Below are positions 13,272-24,640 of a stretch of 64,000 bases of DNA, in pieces; position 1 is the first letter of the stretch; each line of letters starts with the position of its first letter. Position numbers and translations under genes: made by a program. Below the pieces are notes generated by a model. The model did not search any database. It had not been told where the DNA came from and saw only the letters and a list, made by a program, of their open reading frames with translations. Source of the stretch: Knufia peltigerae (taxonomy: Eukaryota; Ascomycota; Eurotiomycetes; Chaetothyriales; Trichomeriaceae); assembly GCA_030247855.1 (NCBI GenBank), contig JAPDRN010000016.1:1-64000 (forward strand). Reading direction: 5' to 3'.

Positions 13272-15142
13272 TTAAGCGACTGTCTTGCAGTTCTTAGGCT
13301 TTGTCGGCGAGTTACTCAATTCGTTCTTTCCAGAGAGAATCTGTTTGCCCACTTCCGAAAACCACTCGGCTCTTTGCTCGGTATCAATGAATCCGTGCAT
13401 CAAGCTTGTCTTGTCGGAAGCCCAGTCTATAAGTTCGTTCCCGTGGCTGTTATACAGTCTGACCTTGCCACTTTTCTGGAATTGTTCGAATGGCTGGCTC
13501 CCATATATAAATGCTGCCCAATCTTCGGCCATAGCATCGGCCGTAGTCCGATACTTTTCTTCAGCCTCGGGACCTGCAACTGCAGGAGTTCTGAGCACAA
13601 ATGCGGTGTCCAGAGAGTGATATGAGCGACCCTTGAAGGAGCTCTGAGGATTGTCATCCGTCTGCTCGAACCTGAAGACACTGATGGCTGGAGAAGTCAA
13701 TCTTCCCAGCATGATTGGTAAACACCCGAACGCACCATCGGATGACAATCTCATCAGTCCATCGAGCGAGATCTCTGCTGGGTTATCTCGTGAAACATTG
13801 TAGGCTTTGAGGAGTTCAGACGCGAATGCAGGGTCAGGTGACACATCTCGAACCCAAGCTTCAACCTCTGCAGAGGTCAATGAATGCCATTTGTTGCTCC
13901 ACAGTGCCATCTCATCCCTCGTCCAGCCTACCAATACCCCCTCGACCCAAGGACTAAATTTAGTCACTCTTTCGAAGGGTGTAATTACGTCCTGGTGTAC
14001 AAACCAGTTAGGGTCCCAGACGGGTCGAGCAAAGGAGCCGCCGAGTAAGTCTTCCAGTTGCTTATCCGACAGTTGACGCAGCGCCGCCAGTCGTTCTGTT
14101 GCAGACGCTGATGTAGGTATACCCGTGCTCGATACCAAACGCTGATAAGTTTCCTCGGCGAGAGCGGGATCTGCAAACTTCCAAACTGGAGCGGATTGGA
14201 TAATGATTCTTTTGCAGACGGGAATATCGGACAAGCCATGTGCGAAAGAACTGAATGCTCCTGCCGATTCACCAGCAATAGTGATCTGATCTGGATCACC
14301 ACCGAAGTGGTGAATATGCTTCCGAATCTGGTAATATCGGTTAGCCCCTTATGATTATCAAAGCTCTCTTTTAAGAAGCATGTTTATCATAACAGTCATC
14401 AAGTGTCGGAGCACAGTGTATTTACGCCGTAAACTTACCCACAAGAGTGCAATTCGCTGATCCCACAGGCCTCTGTTCGGGGAATAGACTTCACCATTCT
14501 GTCTCGCTTCTTCTTCAAGATCTTTGGAGCCGAGGAAACCATGGTACCCCAGGCGGTAGTTGATTCCCACAGAGACGAACGGCTTCCCAATCTTCATGGC
14601 GTGTTGAACAGAATAATTGCCATCTAATCATGAGAGACAGTCAGTCAGCCAGCCGGAAAACTAGGAAAGTTGAGCCCACCAGAAGAGGTATTCCCATTTC
14701 CTGTCGTCCAGCCACCGCCATGGATATTTGCGTACACTGGTAACTTGGCAGTCCGGCCATGCAATGCTCCTGGAGGAACAAAAACATTGACTCTCAGGCA
14801 TTCTTCCAGATCCATCACTGGCATTCCCTCAACTTCTAGAAGAGGTACGAGTCCCTCATACAGATACATTCTTCTACTAATGAGCGGGTCATATGGTTGA
14901 GGACATATTGGTCCGTATCTTGTCGCGTCAAGAATCCCACTGTTGCATGCATCCTCGAGATTTAGTAGTTTGCTCTGTCGAAACCGTGCCGGGATGGTGG
15001 CGAACGGTATGCCCAGAAAGTTGACAACACCCGTAGATGACAAGGCGCCACAGACCTTGCATTTTGCGCTGATATCAAGCACCGGACCAGGCGATAATGT
15101 GAGCCCGTCTTTACGGGCATCGGCAGGGGCTGCTGAAGCCAT
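13272..15142 (-). CDS. Type B carboxylesterase/lipase family protein
   Basis: Alpha/beta-hydrolase esterase predicted to hydrolyse carboxylic esters. Exons on the minus strand: 15142-14680, 14623-14439, 14327-13272 (567 aa). The 56-nt intron at 14624-14679 has a CTGAC branch-like site; the second intron is 111 nt. Visible family marks are FLGIPFA near the N-terminus, the oxyanion-hole motif IHGGGW, SVGINYRLG, the nucleophile elbow ITIAGESAGA, and a late GRSYHSLDTAF that should carry the catalytic histidine. The start at 15142 is preferred; an in-frame ATG at 15205 adds 21 residues. No convincing signal peptide is seen, so it is probably intracellular. It is the first intact gene from the telomere, and its stop codon coincides with the AT-rich boundary. 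Substrate unknown. Confidence 0.88.
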
Positions 15143-16181
15143 GATCAATCGTGACTTTTGTATGATGGTCCAACAAGGAATCGATACGTGCTTCGTATGT
15201 CCCAAAGTAGGACTCGACTCATGGCCAGAGATCAGGTCAACGATCGACGTGAGTCACGCTACGGCCCCCCGCGCCTTTGAAGAGTGTTCTCAGTCCCGAA
15301 TGTCGGCAGACGTGCCGGTTCTCAATTCAGAATTGAGACTCGGATTCGGGCTCCGACGCCGAGCTCTATCGGCTTGATCTTCGCATTTATGCTATCGGCC
15401 ATCGCGCCCGAGAATTCTGGCATCCCGTCATGTCTATGTACTGTCATTGCGCGAGAAACAATAGTAAAAGAGGATGTTACGCGTACTGCGGGGCGGGAGA
15501 GAACACTAGCTCTAGGGTTTACCCGACTTCCGACATTCAGCCATAGATTATCCGTGGATTAGCCATGTCGGAAGCAACCAGATGTTTATGATGCGAAGAG
15601 CCTCGTCCTCACATAGTGTCTCTATATCAAGACTTTGATTGGATCTCAGGGTGTTTTCTATGCCTGGAAATTATCACACGTGGAGCTTGACTTCACCGCT
15701 TTTGACGTTAGCTAGATGCCTGCTTCGTCGTTCATATTCAAAGTACGGAGAACAGCTTCTCGTACTCGTACTTGATTTTGAACTACTAAGCTCACGCCGG
15801 CGAATGCTAGTCTGGAAGTCAAAACTATGGGCACCGTCGGTGGCAGCACCGAAGCCCATCGCAGCTTGTCAACCCCAGGTCCGAACGCAGCTAGAAATGG
15901 ACACCTTGTTAGGCGAGGCACGTACGAGTACGAGTATCGGTGTGCCAAATCAAGTTCAAACAGCACTGACTTCCCCGTGGGGCCCATCCGATTTACATTA
16001 GTAACTCAGACCACTGGCAAAAACTGATCGAGTATAACTACGTGGGAGATGCGTTTGATATTCAAGTCTCCATTCCTTTGATCTTTCGCAAAGTGAATTC
16101 GAATCTTCTGCAACTGCGTCTCTGGAACCAAGCGAACTTCTCCTCTCTCTTCATCCGGACTTAACATACACTGTCATCACG
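15143..16181. promoter_or_regulatory. Divergent intergenic region between esterase and sugar porter
   Basis: A 1.04-kb region shared as upstream DNA by the minus-strand esterase and the plus-strand sugar porter. It contains an inverted repeat CTTCCGACAT/ATGTCGGAAG (15527-15536 and 15565-15574) and a perfect 13-base inverted repeat CTCGTACTCGTAC/GTACGAGTACGAG (15759-15771 and 15922-15934). No gene is recognised. Confidence 0.5.
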
Positions 16182-18024
16182 ATGCGTGGGATCAGCAAGG
16201 AGCGACTCCGAAGCGATCTTAGGGTCATTGGCTACTGTCTCATTGTCGGTTTAGGGGCTACAGCCTTTGGTTTTGATCAAGGTCTCACGTCTGGGTATGT
16301 TCTCCATGTTTTTTCGTATCGAGGAGCACGCTAACAATAAGGGTAGCTTTTTGGCAATGCAAGGTATACTTTCATTGCATTTTCGACGTGGCAAAGTTCC
16401 ATGTGGCTGACAACATGCAGCGTATAACAGAAGCTTTGGATACTACAATGAAGCAATCGGAAAATATGCCATGACTGCAGGAAGACAAACATCACTCAGT
16501 GGTGTTTTGACTGGTTTCATCCTCATTGCTGCCATGGTTGCGGGTCCCATTGGTTCCAAGTTTGGCCGCAAGGCTGGGTTCATTATTACCTGCATTGTTG
16601 GCCTGATCGGTTCTTGCATCCAGATGATTCCGCACTTTGCAGCAACCCTTGTCGGCAAGGCCTTTATGGGATTGGCAATCGGTTTCACAGGACAGTTCTG
16701 TATTCCGTACTGGTCGGAGGCAGCTCCAGTGTACCTCAGGGGTTCCATTGTGATCTTTTACCAGTTTTTCATCAACATTCCGACCTTCATTGGTGCATGT
16801 GTGGACCAGGGCACTTACAAGATCTCGTCCAACTTGGCATACCAAATACCGCTTATCTGCACGCTACTAGCGCCGTTGGTCTTGTTATCTCTGATCTACT
16901 GGCTCCCTGAATCTCCCCGTTAGTCTCCCGTCGTGTTTTATGTGAAGAGATGGCAGTTCCCTAACCAGTTCTTCCAGGTTGGCTCGTCACCGCAGGCCGT
17001 ATCGACGAAGCCAAAGCTTCCCTCATGAAGCTCCGTGGCCAACACGCTCAAAGGGAAGAGCTCGACAATGAGATGAAGAACATTGTCAACTTCATCGAAT
17101 TGGAGAAGCAATACGAAACATCGGCCTCTTATATGGACTGTCTCAGGGGGACCGACCTTCGCCGAACCATGATCGCTACTCTTTCTGCCTCAGGCCAACA
17201 GCTGGTTGGTGTTGCTTTCCTTTCAGGGTAAGCCAGCTCTCTGTATCCTTCTCCCAAGATCCCTTTGCTGACCAAACGACTCCAGCTACTCAACCTATTT
17301 CTTCCAGACCGTAGGTGTCAGCAACGCGTTCCTCGTTACGGTCATTCTCAACATGTGCTCTGTCGTTGCCGTTCTCCTCTCCTTTGTCGCCATCAACTAT
17401 ATTGGCCGCCGGCCGCTGATGATCTGGGGCGCCGGAATCATGGGCGTCTGCATGTTCTCTTTTGCGGCCGTGGCTGAGGCACATCCAAATAGCACTGCCG
17501 CAGCCTCCTTCCTCATTTTCTGCATTTGCCTGTTCTCCTTCACGTACACTTTCACCTGGGGCTCTGCTAGCAATATTCTCCTGGGAGAGATCCCAGCCAA
17601 TCGACTCCGATCCAAAACCATCTCCATCGCCGCGTCGGCGTCGTGGATAGTATGTGTCCTTGTATCTACAGGCATGCCATACCTACTTTCAGCTCAGTAC
17701 GCCGACATGGGCACCAAAGTAGGCTTCATCTTCGGGCCTATCGGTATTGTTGTCTTTATTCTGACTTGGTGGATCGTCCCGGAGACCAAGGGCCGCACGT
17801 TGGAAGAGATTGATGAGATGTTTATGAACGTAAGCAACTCCTTGTCCCCACCGTGCTCTTTTTACCTACTTACCTCTTCTTCCTTATAGCGCGTCCCTAC
17901 ACGACAGTTCAAGACTTATGTCTGCACTGGAAACGTTAACGGCATCGATGTGAATACTATTACAGAGAATCAGAAAGGTCAACCTATGTTGGAGATTACT
18001 CACATCGAGAAGGGTCGATCATAA
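16182..18024 (+). CDS. MFS sugar porter
   Basis: Predicted plasma-membrane sugar/H+ symporter of the sugar porter family, 518 aa. Exons: 16182-16294, 16347-16363, 16421-16918, 16978-17227, 17286-17829, 17890-18024. All junctions are GT-AG and the frame closes exactly. Family marks are FGFDQGLTSG in the first membrane helix, GSKFGRKAG after helix 2, PESPRWLVTAGR at the end of the N-half, INYIGRRPL in the C-half and the terminal VPETKGRTLEEIDEMF. Exon 2 is only 17 nt, encoding F-L-A-M-Q. The hydrophobic pattern suits about 12 helices. The substrate (hexose, pentose or polyol) cannot be told from the sequence. It lies upstream of the dihydroxyacetone kinase relic and SDR, suggesting a shared catabolic role. 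Confidence 0.92.
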
Positions 18025-18991
18025 AATAGTACCACAGTGCTACGTCTCGCTTCACCACAAATGTCACTACATATATGGGCTCCTTGATAAGTGGGAGAGT
18101 ATATGGCAGTATCTATGAGGGAGAGAACACAAGAGCGGAGACAGCTGCCGTCCCATCGGAGGCCATCGTGGTCACGAACAGAGAAGGTGGATGACAACGC
18201 TAAACGACTTAGAAATGGCTGGGCTTGCTTTCAACATTGCCTCCTCTCAGTTGATTGTAATGCTGGCCCGGGAGTATGCTCTGCCAATAGCTTTACACTT
18301 AAAGGTTGAAATCTCTCACAGCACCGCTATGTCACAATCCACGGCCTCGTTTGACAAGACCTCTTCTCTGGGCACCGTCGAGAGTAATTAGAGAAGATAG
18401 ATAAGTTGCAATAATTAACTTTTATACTTGAAGAAGAGAAAACTTAAAGTATATGGTCTGCTTAAGAACATACTCCACTATTAAATTAAACCTGTTTCGC
18501 CTGAAGTCACTAGAAGCAGTTTCTACTAATACAAGTACCTATGAGACCTTCTCAGGGGACTCTCTGCCTTTCTTGCCAGGTATAGATTTCACCAAAGGTA
18601 ACTGGGACATTTCGAGTGCGGACAGGGCAGCTTAAGCCTTCTCCTTCAAAGCTGAGGTCCATGAAACAGAAGAATAAGGAGCGCGGGTGGTTCGCAGATG
18701 GTAATAGTGGTTGCTGTTCCCAACTCACAGGGCTATAAAACCAATCGGCGATAGTGTCATGCTGACGAACATCGCAAAGCTGACATCAAGGCAGATTCAC
18801 GTTCGGCGCCTCGGTAATGCCCTGGCCCGACTCAACTCGCCTGTGGGAAGATCCGATCAAGGCTGAGCGGCCAGTTGGCACAGGGTTGTATTTCTGTGCG
18901 ACAGACCTCGTATTTCGTTGACCAGGTCCAGATTTTCGTTGAGCCAATTCTGGCACCGAAGTATCTCGACCGCAAAGCTTTAACTCAGGCC
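18025..18991. other. Intergenic, no gene seen
   Basis: Convergent region between the sugar porter and the kinase relic. A small AT-rich patch lies at about 18385-18500. Only short, unsupported open stretches are present. Confidence 0.5.
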
Positions 18992-20140
18992 TTACCATCC
19001 ACGAGAAAATCCTACGAGAAAGCTGGCCAAGCCCCATGCTCCAGGATCCGGTATCTTTCCGAGCCACTTTTCTTCCTCCCCTATGTACACTGTCCTCCCC
19101 AGCTTTGCGTGCAACCACTTTGTCTTTTCCGCACCATTCATTGCGGCTTCAGCCGCTTGATTGAGCTCTCCTGTTGCCTTCAAAATATTGACAAACGGGA
19201 TCAGCGAGTCCATCAATGTTCTGTCTCCTTTTCGGGCAGGCGTGTACTTTTCCAGTGAGTTCAGCGCAGATGCGAGGGCTCTGCTCCAGAATGCTACATT
19301 GGCGTTATCTTCCTGAGATTGGTGTTTTTTGATAAACCACGTCAGAGCGTTGAGGAAGATGGAGTACAAAGCTCCAGAAGTGCCGTCCATGGTTCTTTCG
19401 ACGATCGACGTACTCTGATCGAGTAGCGACACGATAGCTGTGATTTTGGTTTCGGTGATTAGTCCAAAAATACCTGTTGCCAATCAGCTTGACGGAAGTA
19501 GAGCCTCACAGGGAGGGAGTCACCTTCAGCACCTCTTTTCAGGGTGGTCCCACAATCTCCGTCGCCCACGAGATTGTCGTTCTCTGTCACATCGGGTTCT
19601 GATGCAATCATTGACTGTAGTCCCGCCTTCAATCGCTTGACTACCACGTCGAGTTCACATTTGAGATGGACCTGGGAAGTTTCCAGCTGCGATTGGCTCT
19701 GATGCACGTCTTTGGGAGTCTGACGAAAGCTTTTCGGCGTGATATTAGAGGTTGGCCAGGAGGTCGCATGCCAGCCTGGAACGTCGCTTGCAGCATCAAG
19801 GAAATTCAGCACGGACCCTTGTACACCCAGGTCCCGAACATTGAGGAGGCTGATCGAAAAGCCTGGGCTGTTCAAACTCGTCATAAACGTTCCACAGTAT
19901 ATGCGTAGCAGTTTCTTGTCGTGGTTGTGCTGAAGCTGGTCGACGACCTCTGCAAAGATAGCACCCAGCTCCAGCGGGCTGATGCCTCCCAGATTATTGA
20001 TGAGCAGAACCAGCTCTTCCGACGTTCCTGCCAGGAAGTTTCTTTCTGAGTTAAGGATCGAGCCAGGCGTTTGGGTTGGTCAGGGTGACGGCGCGGAGCG
20101 CATTGGTAACTATCTCCGTAGAATCGTTGATGAAGTGTTT
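18992..20140 (-). pseudogene. Dihydroxyacetone kinase, internally deleted pseudogene
   Basis: Remnant of a fungal dihydroxyacetone/erythrulose-type kinase. The minus strand from 20140 reads KHFINDSTEIVTNAL then AVTLTNP, the usual N-terminus of the Dak1 domain, but without a start codon. After about 30 residues there is an in-frame TAA at 20053-20055. The sequence then jumps to the end of the Dak1 domain (ELVLLINNLGGISPLELGA, then CGTFMTSLNSPGFSISLLNV). Roughly 200 residues are missing, including the region that normally holds the substrate-binding histidine. The ATP-binding DAK2 domain follows and is in good order: VGDGDCGTTLKRGAEG, a 51-nt intron near 19488-19538, MDGTSGALYSIF, and a normal end with GAEKTK and PDPGAWGLASF. 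The DAK2 half alone cannot phosphorylate dihydroxyacetone. Confidence 0.88.
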
Positions 20141-20791
20141 TGCTTGGATCTTGAAGGAGCTTCAGATGTTTGTAAGGCTTCAAGGGTCAAATGACGCTGA
20201 AAGCACGGAACTGAGTGCGAGCGTTCGTTTATGTTCCAATCTGGCCATACAACGCATATGCATCGCAACAATTGCTTTACATACTCCATGTTTCGACGAG
20301 AACTCTCTGACAATCATTGATGCTACCACGATAGGCTAGATTATTCGTCGTGCTCCTGCGCCTTATTGCGATTCAGGTGAAATTGCTTAGTATCTTTGAG
20401 TGAGAAAAAGGCCGTGGCGGCTCTAGCTTCCGGATATGGCAGTCGAACGCGCTGCGCAATCCAAGTTCTCCTGGAGTGGGGATGTGGAGTTTGGCGCGTG
20501 CAGGGTTCGCTACTATTGCTTCGTAGGATCCAAAATGGTTCTAGTTGCCATGCTGAACTGGGGACGAACTGGGGACTTGGGGCCTGGCTGAATTATGTCA
20601 ACCTACAGGTAGTCGTTTTCCCAAATCACTTGAAAGTTCTTCATCAGATTCGTGTTCAACTTGCTTCACCTTCTGCCTGTGAATGGAACAAAACCAAAAC
20701 AACTACACAGCACCCCGACTCAATTGCCCATGCCACCGAAGGGGGAAAATAGAATTACAGTGACAGAGTTCCAGGACTGGTGACCTGCACA
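20141..20791. promoter_or_regulatory. Intergenic region upstream of the SDR gene
   Basis: Divergent spacer between the lost 5' end of the kinase relic and the SDR gene. No gene and no clear motif seen. Confidence 0.4.
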
Positions 20792-21799
20792 ATGGCGCAC
20801 GGAACGCTGGGGCCTGATACTGTTATCAACAGCATCCACGACAAAAGAATACCAGGGGCACTCAATGGCAACCTCATCAACGACACTCTCCTTCCTGTAC
20901 ACATCCCAGAGACAGTCGCAACACCCGCAAACAAAGACACGCCCTCGCTCTTCTCCCTGAAGAACACCACCACTCTCGTGACAGGAGCGGCCCGTGGGCT
21001 CGGTATCACATTAGCAGGTGCTGTGCTTGAGTCGGGTGGTCATGTGGCCTGTGTTGACATCCTCGATGAGCCCGTGGGCCCAGAATGGGAGGCTTTACAA
21101 AAGCGATCAAAAGCGAACTCGCTCTCCTTGTCCTATTACCAGTGCGACATCACCGATGAGGGACCAATGCAAAGGGTTTTCGATCTCGTTGCCATTGAGG
21201 CCCGGCAGAGATCCGCCCCTTTCAGAGGGACAATAGCCTGTGCCGGCATCCAGCAGAAACTGCCCGCGCTGGACTATCCAGCGCAAGATTTTGAACGAAT
21301 CCTCAAGGTCAATGTCACAGGTGCATTTGTCACCGCAAAGTATGCGGCGAAGAAGATGGTGGAGCACGGCGTCTCTGGAAGCATTGTCATGGTAGCTTCG
21401 ATGTCTGGGAGTATCGCCAACAGGGTAAGCGAGACCCTCATCACCCCCTGTTGGGGCCACTCGAATACTGACAGTTAGCTGCAGGGCCTTACTTGTTCCG
21501 CCTACAACTCGAGCAAAGCTGCAGTCCAGCAAATGACCCGCTCGCTGGCACAAGAGTGGGGACAGTATGGTATCAGGGTCAACTCGCTTTCCCCAGGGTA
21601 CATTCGCACCGCCATGACAGACGCGTTGCTGCAAGCGGAGCCCCAGGTCGAGGAGAAGTGGATGGCTGGGGCGCTATTAGGTCGTTTAGGAGCGCCTGAG
21701 GATTTCAAGGCCCCGACTGTTTTTCTCCTAGGTGCCGGTAGTAGTTTCATGACGGGTGCAGATCTGCGAGTAGACGGAGGACATTGTGCATCCGCTTGA
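20792..21799 (+). CDS. SDR-family oxidoreductase (sorbose reductase/polyol dehydrogenase-like)
   Basis: Classical short-chain dehydrogenase, 315 aa, from exons 20792-21424 and 21485-21799 with a 60-nt phase-0 intron. The ATG at 20792 is the first in frame. The Rossmann cofactor motif TGAARGLG sits at about residues 64-71. The family NNAG position reads ACAGIQ. The catalytic serine lies in VASMSGS, and the Tyr-Lys pair in SAYNSSKAA just after the intron. The C-terminus ends in the typical GADLRVDGGH. The family interconverts ketoses and polyols (L-sorbose, D-arabinitol, xylulose type) with NAD(P)H; the actual substrate is inference. Its place between a dihydroxyacetone kinase relic and a Zn2Cys6 regulator supports a role in sugar or polyol breakdown. 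Confidence 0.88.
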
Positions 21800-22404
21800 T
21801 GTGTATGTAAGAGACACGTACTGCCAGGATGGCACTAAGTGATATTCTGAACCTCATGTCCCCGTCTTCCAATATCTCGCAGGTACTTGATAATGTGACA
21901 CAGTGACAGAATAGGCGGAGTGTGTCTACGCATTCCTAAACACAGACTGTTAGTAGGTATACTCTGTTTAATTTAACATTATTTGACATTATTTATAACG
22001 GTTTATTTAATACTTAAAGTTAATAAAATATTATATCCTATATTAGTAATAAAAAGTTCTTCTCTATACCTATTAAGTTATTATAAATTAATGCTCTAGT
22101 ATCTTTTCTATTATATTAGTATTTAGATTAAAGGCCTCTTCAATTACTAGAGTTACGGTATGTTTCATTCTGTCAGAGATAGTTAGGTACAAGGAAGAGA
22201 TTCCTAAGTTTCTTAGAGTGGAATCTCCCGTTAAGACCTAGCCTCGGCAAAATTGCCCTTCCCAAACTGGGGGATTGCGGGGCTCGAATTTGGTGCTCTT
22301 TGACTGTTCATTTCCTCTGTAACGTTGACCTTTGTTTACGTTAACAGTCTCACCCTCTCGGTAGCGGAGGTCAGATTCGGGACAGTCCTGTCGTTCAACT
22401 GCTG
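21800..22404. promoter_or_regulatory. Intergenic with AT-rich island and candidate CreA sites
   Basis: An AT-rich island at about 21960-22140 looks like a small RIP-degraded insertion. Closer to the regulator gene, two SYGGRG motifs, CTGGGG (22267-22272) and GCGGGG (22277-22282), lie about 125-140 bases upstream of the ATG. Closely spaced pairs are the form favoured by the carbon-catabolite repressor CreA. Confidence 0.45.
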
Positions 22405-24441
22405 ATGCGAACAGAATACACCATGATTGCTGCAAGGCCAAACTCGAACTCGGGGCATAAACGGTCCCGGACAGGATGCATGAACTGTCGTCGCAAGAAG
22501 AAGAAATGCGACGAAGGGAAGCCCACTTGTTACAACTGCGTCAAAACATCAGAGAAATGCACATGGGGTCGGCCGCTGAGCTTCCTGCCGCAAAACGCCT
22601 TCACCATCAACGAAGATTCAACTCCTGCGAACATGTGTGGGCTGATGGACTACCATGACGGGGTGGGAGCTGGCGGCTCGGTGTCAAGCGACAGCCAAGA
22701 GCCTGCTGTAGCGGGACAAGGGATGCACAGTCAGTATCTGGATCTGGTGGCACGATCTTCACCAGCAGGCATGCCCTACGAAGCCGCTTCCCCGGGGCTT
22801 GAAGCCGGCGAACCCACGGCCAAGCGCTTCATCTCGACTATAAGTCCTGTCTCCTCAGATTTCGCGCCAGGCAGACCCTCAATGCGGCAGGACCTGGCAG
22901 CGGCGACCACGACGTTCACGTCGCTGCCGCCCTATGCTGGAGGTGCCCACACAACACCGGAGCAGGGGCAATCTCAGATGGAATCCTGCCGGAGCCTCCG
23001 CAGTTTAAGCTTCTCTTTCGATGCTGTTGACAATGCCGGCCAACTCACGGCACCTGTGGAATTCAGTCCAGCCTTCGAGCTCTCGCCAGAAATACTTCTC
23101 GATGACGGCATCTTTATTCCTGGATCGACTTATCAAGAACTCCACTCCACGCTGCGGCATAACATGTTGAGCACGGCAAGATCGAAAGAGGCGAGCCGTC
23201 AGCCAAGTCAAGAACGCGATGCGCATGGCGTCCAACCAGTCGGTCATGCTACAACACATACAGACTCCCAGGCTCGCGGGCAAAGCCAGCCGAATCAGTC
23301 AGACCCATCCGAGGTCGAGGTGGTTCTGAGCGCCGAGCAAGAGTACCGTCTCTGGAAGAACTGGGTTGATGAAATCGCCCACTGGCTGGATAAGTTTGAC
23401 CGGGATCGTCATTTTGGCCAGACGCTGCCGGTGATGGCGAAGACATGCGCTCATTTGCGGTATGCCATGCTCGCACTCAGCGCACGGCAACTGGAGAGGA
23501 AAGACAAGTCAATCCCGGCGGCCCTCACACTGTCACTGTACTCCGCGGCGGTGCACTTGCTACTCGCGCAGCTGCATCTCCGCAACACCCCCGTGCTCGC
23601 TTCTTGCGTGGTCATTTGCGTGCTGGAAATGATGAGCTGTTCTCCCAAAGCATGGCGGCGGCATCTCGACGGCTGTGCCTGTCTCATCCGGTCGATGCAC
23701 ATCTACGGCGACAGTGAGGGGATCGAACGGGCACTTTTCTGGTGTTTTGCCAGAATGGACGTCTGCGGCGGCCTCATCAGCAAAGAACGAACGCTCATCC
23801 CGGTTGCCGAGTGGACTTCGGAGCCGTCTTTCGACGCCGCCGTCAAATTCTTTTCGTCGCGTCCGACTGTCGACTGGAGTGCCTGCTATGCCTCGTACCT
23901 CAGCGCGTCCACCATCGATCTTCTCTTCGCATCGACTACTTGCGAGGATCCTCGCACACCTCCGGGCTGGTCTAAGCATGACCCCTCGTTCCCCCAGAGA
24001 TGGAGCAGACTCTTTGGCGTGATTGAACAGTGGTACGAGAATCGTCCGCCAGAGATGCTGCCCCTCGTCACCCACAGCGCCACGAGCAGCCAACCGTTTC
24101 CGACCTTGCTGTTTGGCAGTGGCGCGGCCACCTCTGGGAACCAGCTCCATCACGCCGCCGCGATGCTAATGCTCCAGTACATTCCGCGACACCTCAAGTG
24201 CCCCCCTTCGCACTCACTGTTGTGGCACGCGCGTCGAGTTTGTGCCATTTCCATATGCAATGAGCACCATGGCTCCTGGACAAATTCCATCCAGCTCCTC
24301 TGGATGGCAGGCCAGTTCATGAGTCATCCCACGGAGCATCAGGCTATCATAGACATCTACGCACGCATCGAGAAAGAGACAGGGTGGGGTGCAACATGGA
24401 GAGCTGATGATCTCAAACAATTTTGGGGTGAGATCGATTGA
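22405..24441 (+). CDS. Zn2Cys6 fungal transcription factor
   Basis: Nuclear DNA-binding regulator of 678 aa in one exon. The zinc cluster is near the N-terminus, with spacing C-x2-C-x6-C-x6-C-x2-C-x6-C (CMNCRRKKKKC then DEGKPTCYNCVKTSEKC), a basic run between cysteines 2 and 3, and WGRPL after the last. About 290 low-complexity residues follow, then a helical region from about 310 (EQEYRLWKNWVDEIAHWLDKF) of the fungal-specific regulator type (DUF3468-like). The first ATG is at 22405; the ATG at 22423, preceded by CACC, may be the true start. It stands between the SDR and a sugar porter transcribed toward it, so local control of this sugar gene group is a reasonable inference. The two CreA-type sites upstream suggest glucose repression. 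Confidence 0.92.
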   Translation: MRTEYTMIAARPNSNSGHKRSRTGCMNCRRKKKKCDEGKPTCYNCVKTSEKCTWGRPLSFLPQNAFTINEDSTPANMCGLMDYHDGVGAGGSVSSDSQEPAVAGQGMHSQYLDLVARSSPAGMPYEAASPGLEAGEPTAKRFISTISPVSSDFAPGRPSMRQDLAAATTTFTSLPPYAGGAHTTPEQGQSQMESCRSLRSLSFSFDAVDNAGQLTAPVEFSPAFELSPEILLDDGIFIPGSTYQELHSTLRHNMLSTARSKEASRQPSQERDAHGVQPVGHATTHTDSQARGQSQPNQSDPSEVEVVLSAEQEYRLWKNWVDEIAHWLDKFDRDRHFGQTLPVMAKTCAHLRYAMLALSARQLERKDKSIPAALTLSLYSAAVHLLLAQLHLRNTPVLASCVVICVLEMMSCSPKAWRRHLDGCACLIRSMHIYGDSEGIERALFWCFARMDVCGGLISKERTLIPVAEWTSEPSFDAAVKFFSSRPTVDWSACYASYLSASTIDLLFASTTCEDPRTPPGWSKHDPSFPQRWSRLFGVIEQWYENRPPEMLPLVTHSATSSQPFPTLLFGSGAATSGNQLHHAAAMLMLQYIPRHLKCPPSHSLLWHARRVCAISICNEHHGSWTNSIQLLWMAGQFMSHPTEHQAIIDIYARIEKETGWGATWRADDLKQFWGEID

Positions 24442-24640
24442 TTGGTTGATTGATTGGCCGATTAACCGGTCATTTGAGACAATTTCAGGTACCAAAACCG
24501 CTATAAATCCACTAGCACAGAGGTCCCAACACTGCGCGGCAGCAACCCAGCAGGTGGAGTTCTCCTGATCTCGACATCAAACCCTTACGACTCCGATTAT
24601 CCATAGTGCAACAGCCCCCAATCACGATTCTGCGTGGCTC
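24442..24640. other. Short convergent intergenic region
   Basis: 199 bases between two convergent stop codons. It begins with a GATTGATTGG-type short repeat. Nothing else is seen. Confidence 0.5.

Noticed and set aside
15204..15205. Upstream ATG (15205) as start of the carboxylesterase
   Set aside because: The extra 21 residues show no signal peptide or family similarity; the ATG at 15142 gives a more typical N-terminus, though the longer form cannot be excluded.
23560..24153. 197-residue minus-strand frame within the regulator gene
   Set aside because: Shadow of the GC-rich coding sequence of the Zn2Cys6 regulator; no conserved motif.
24438..24465. ATTGG (CCAAT-box complement) repeats after the regulator stop
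   Set aside because: The region lies between two convergent genes and has no promoter to serve; likely a simple repeat.
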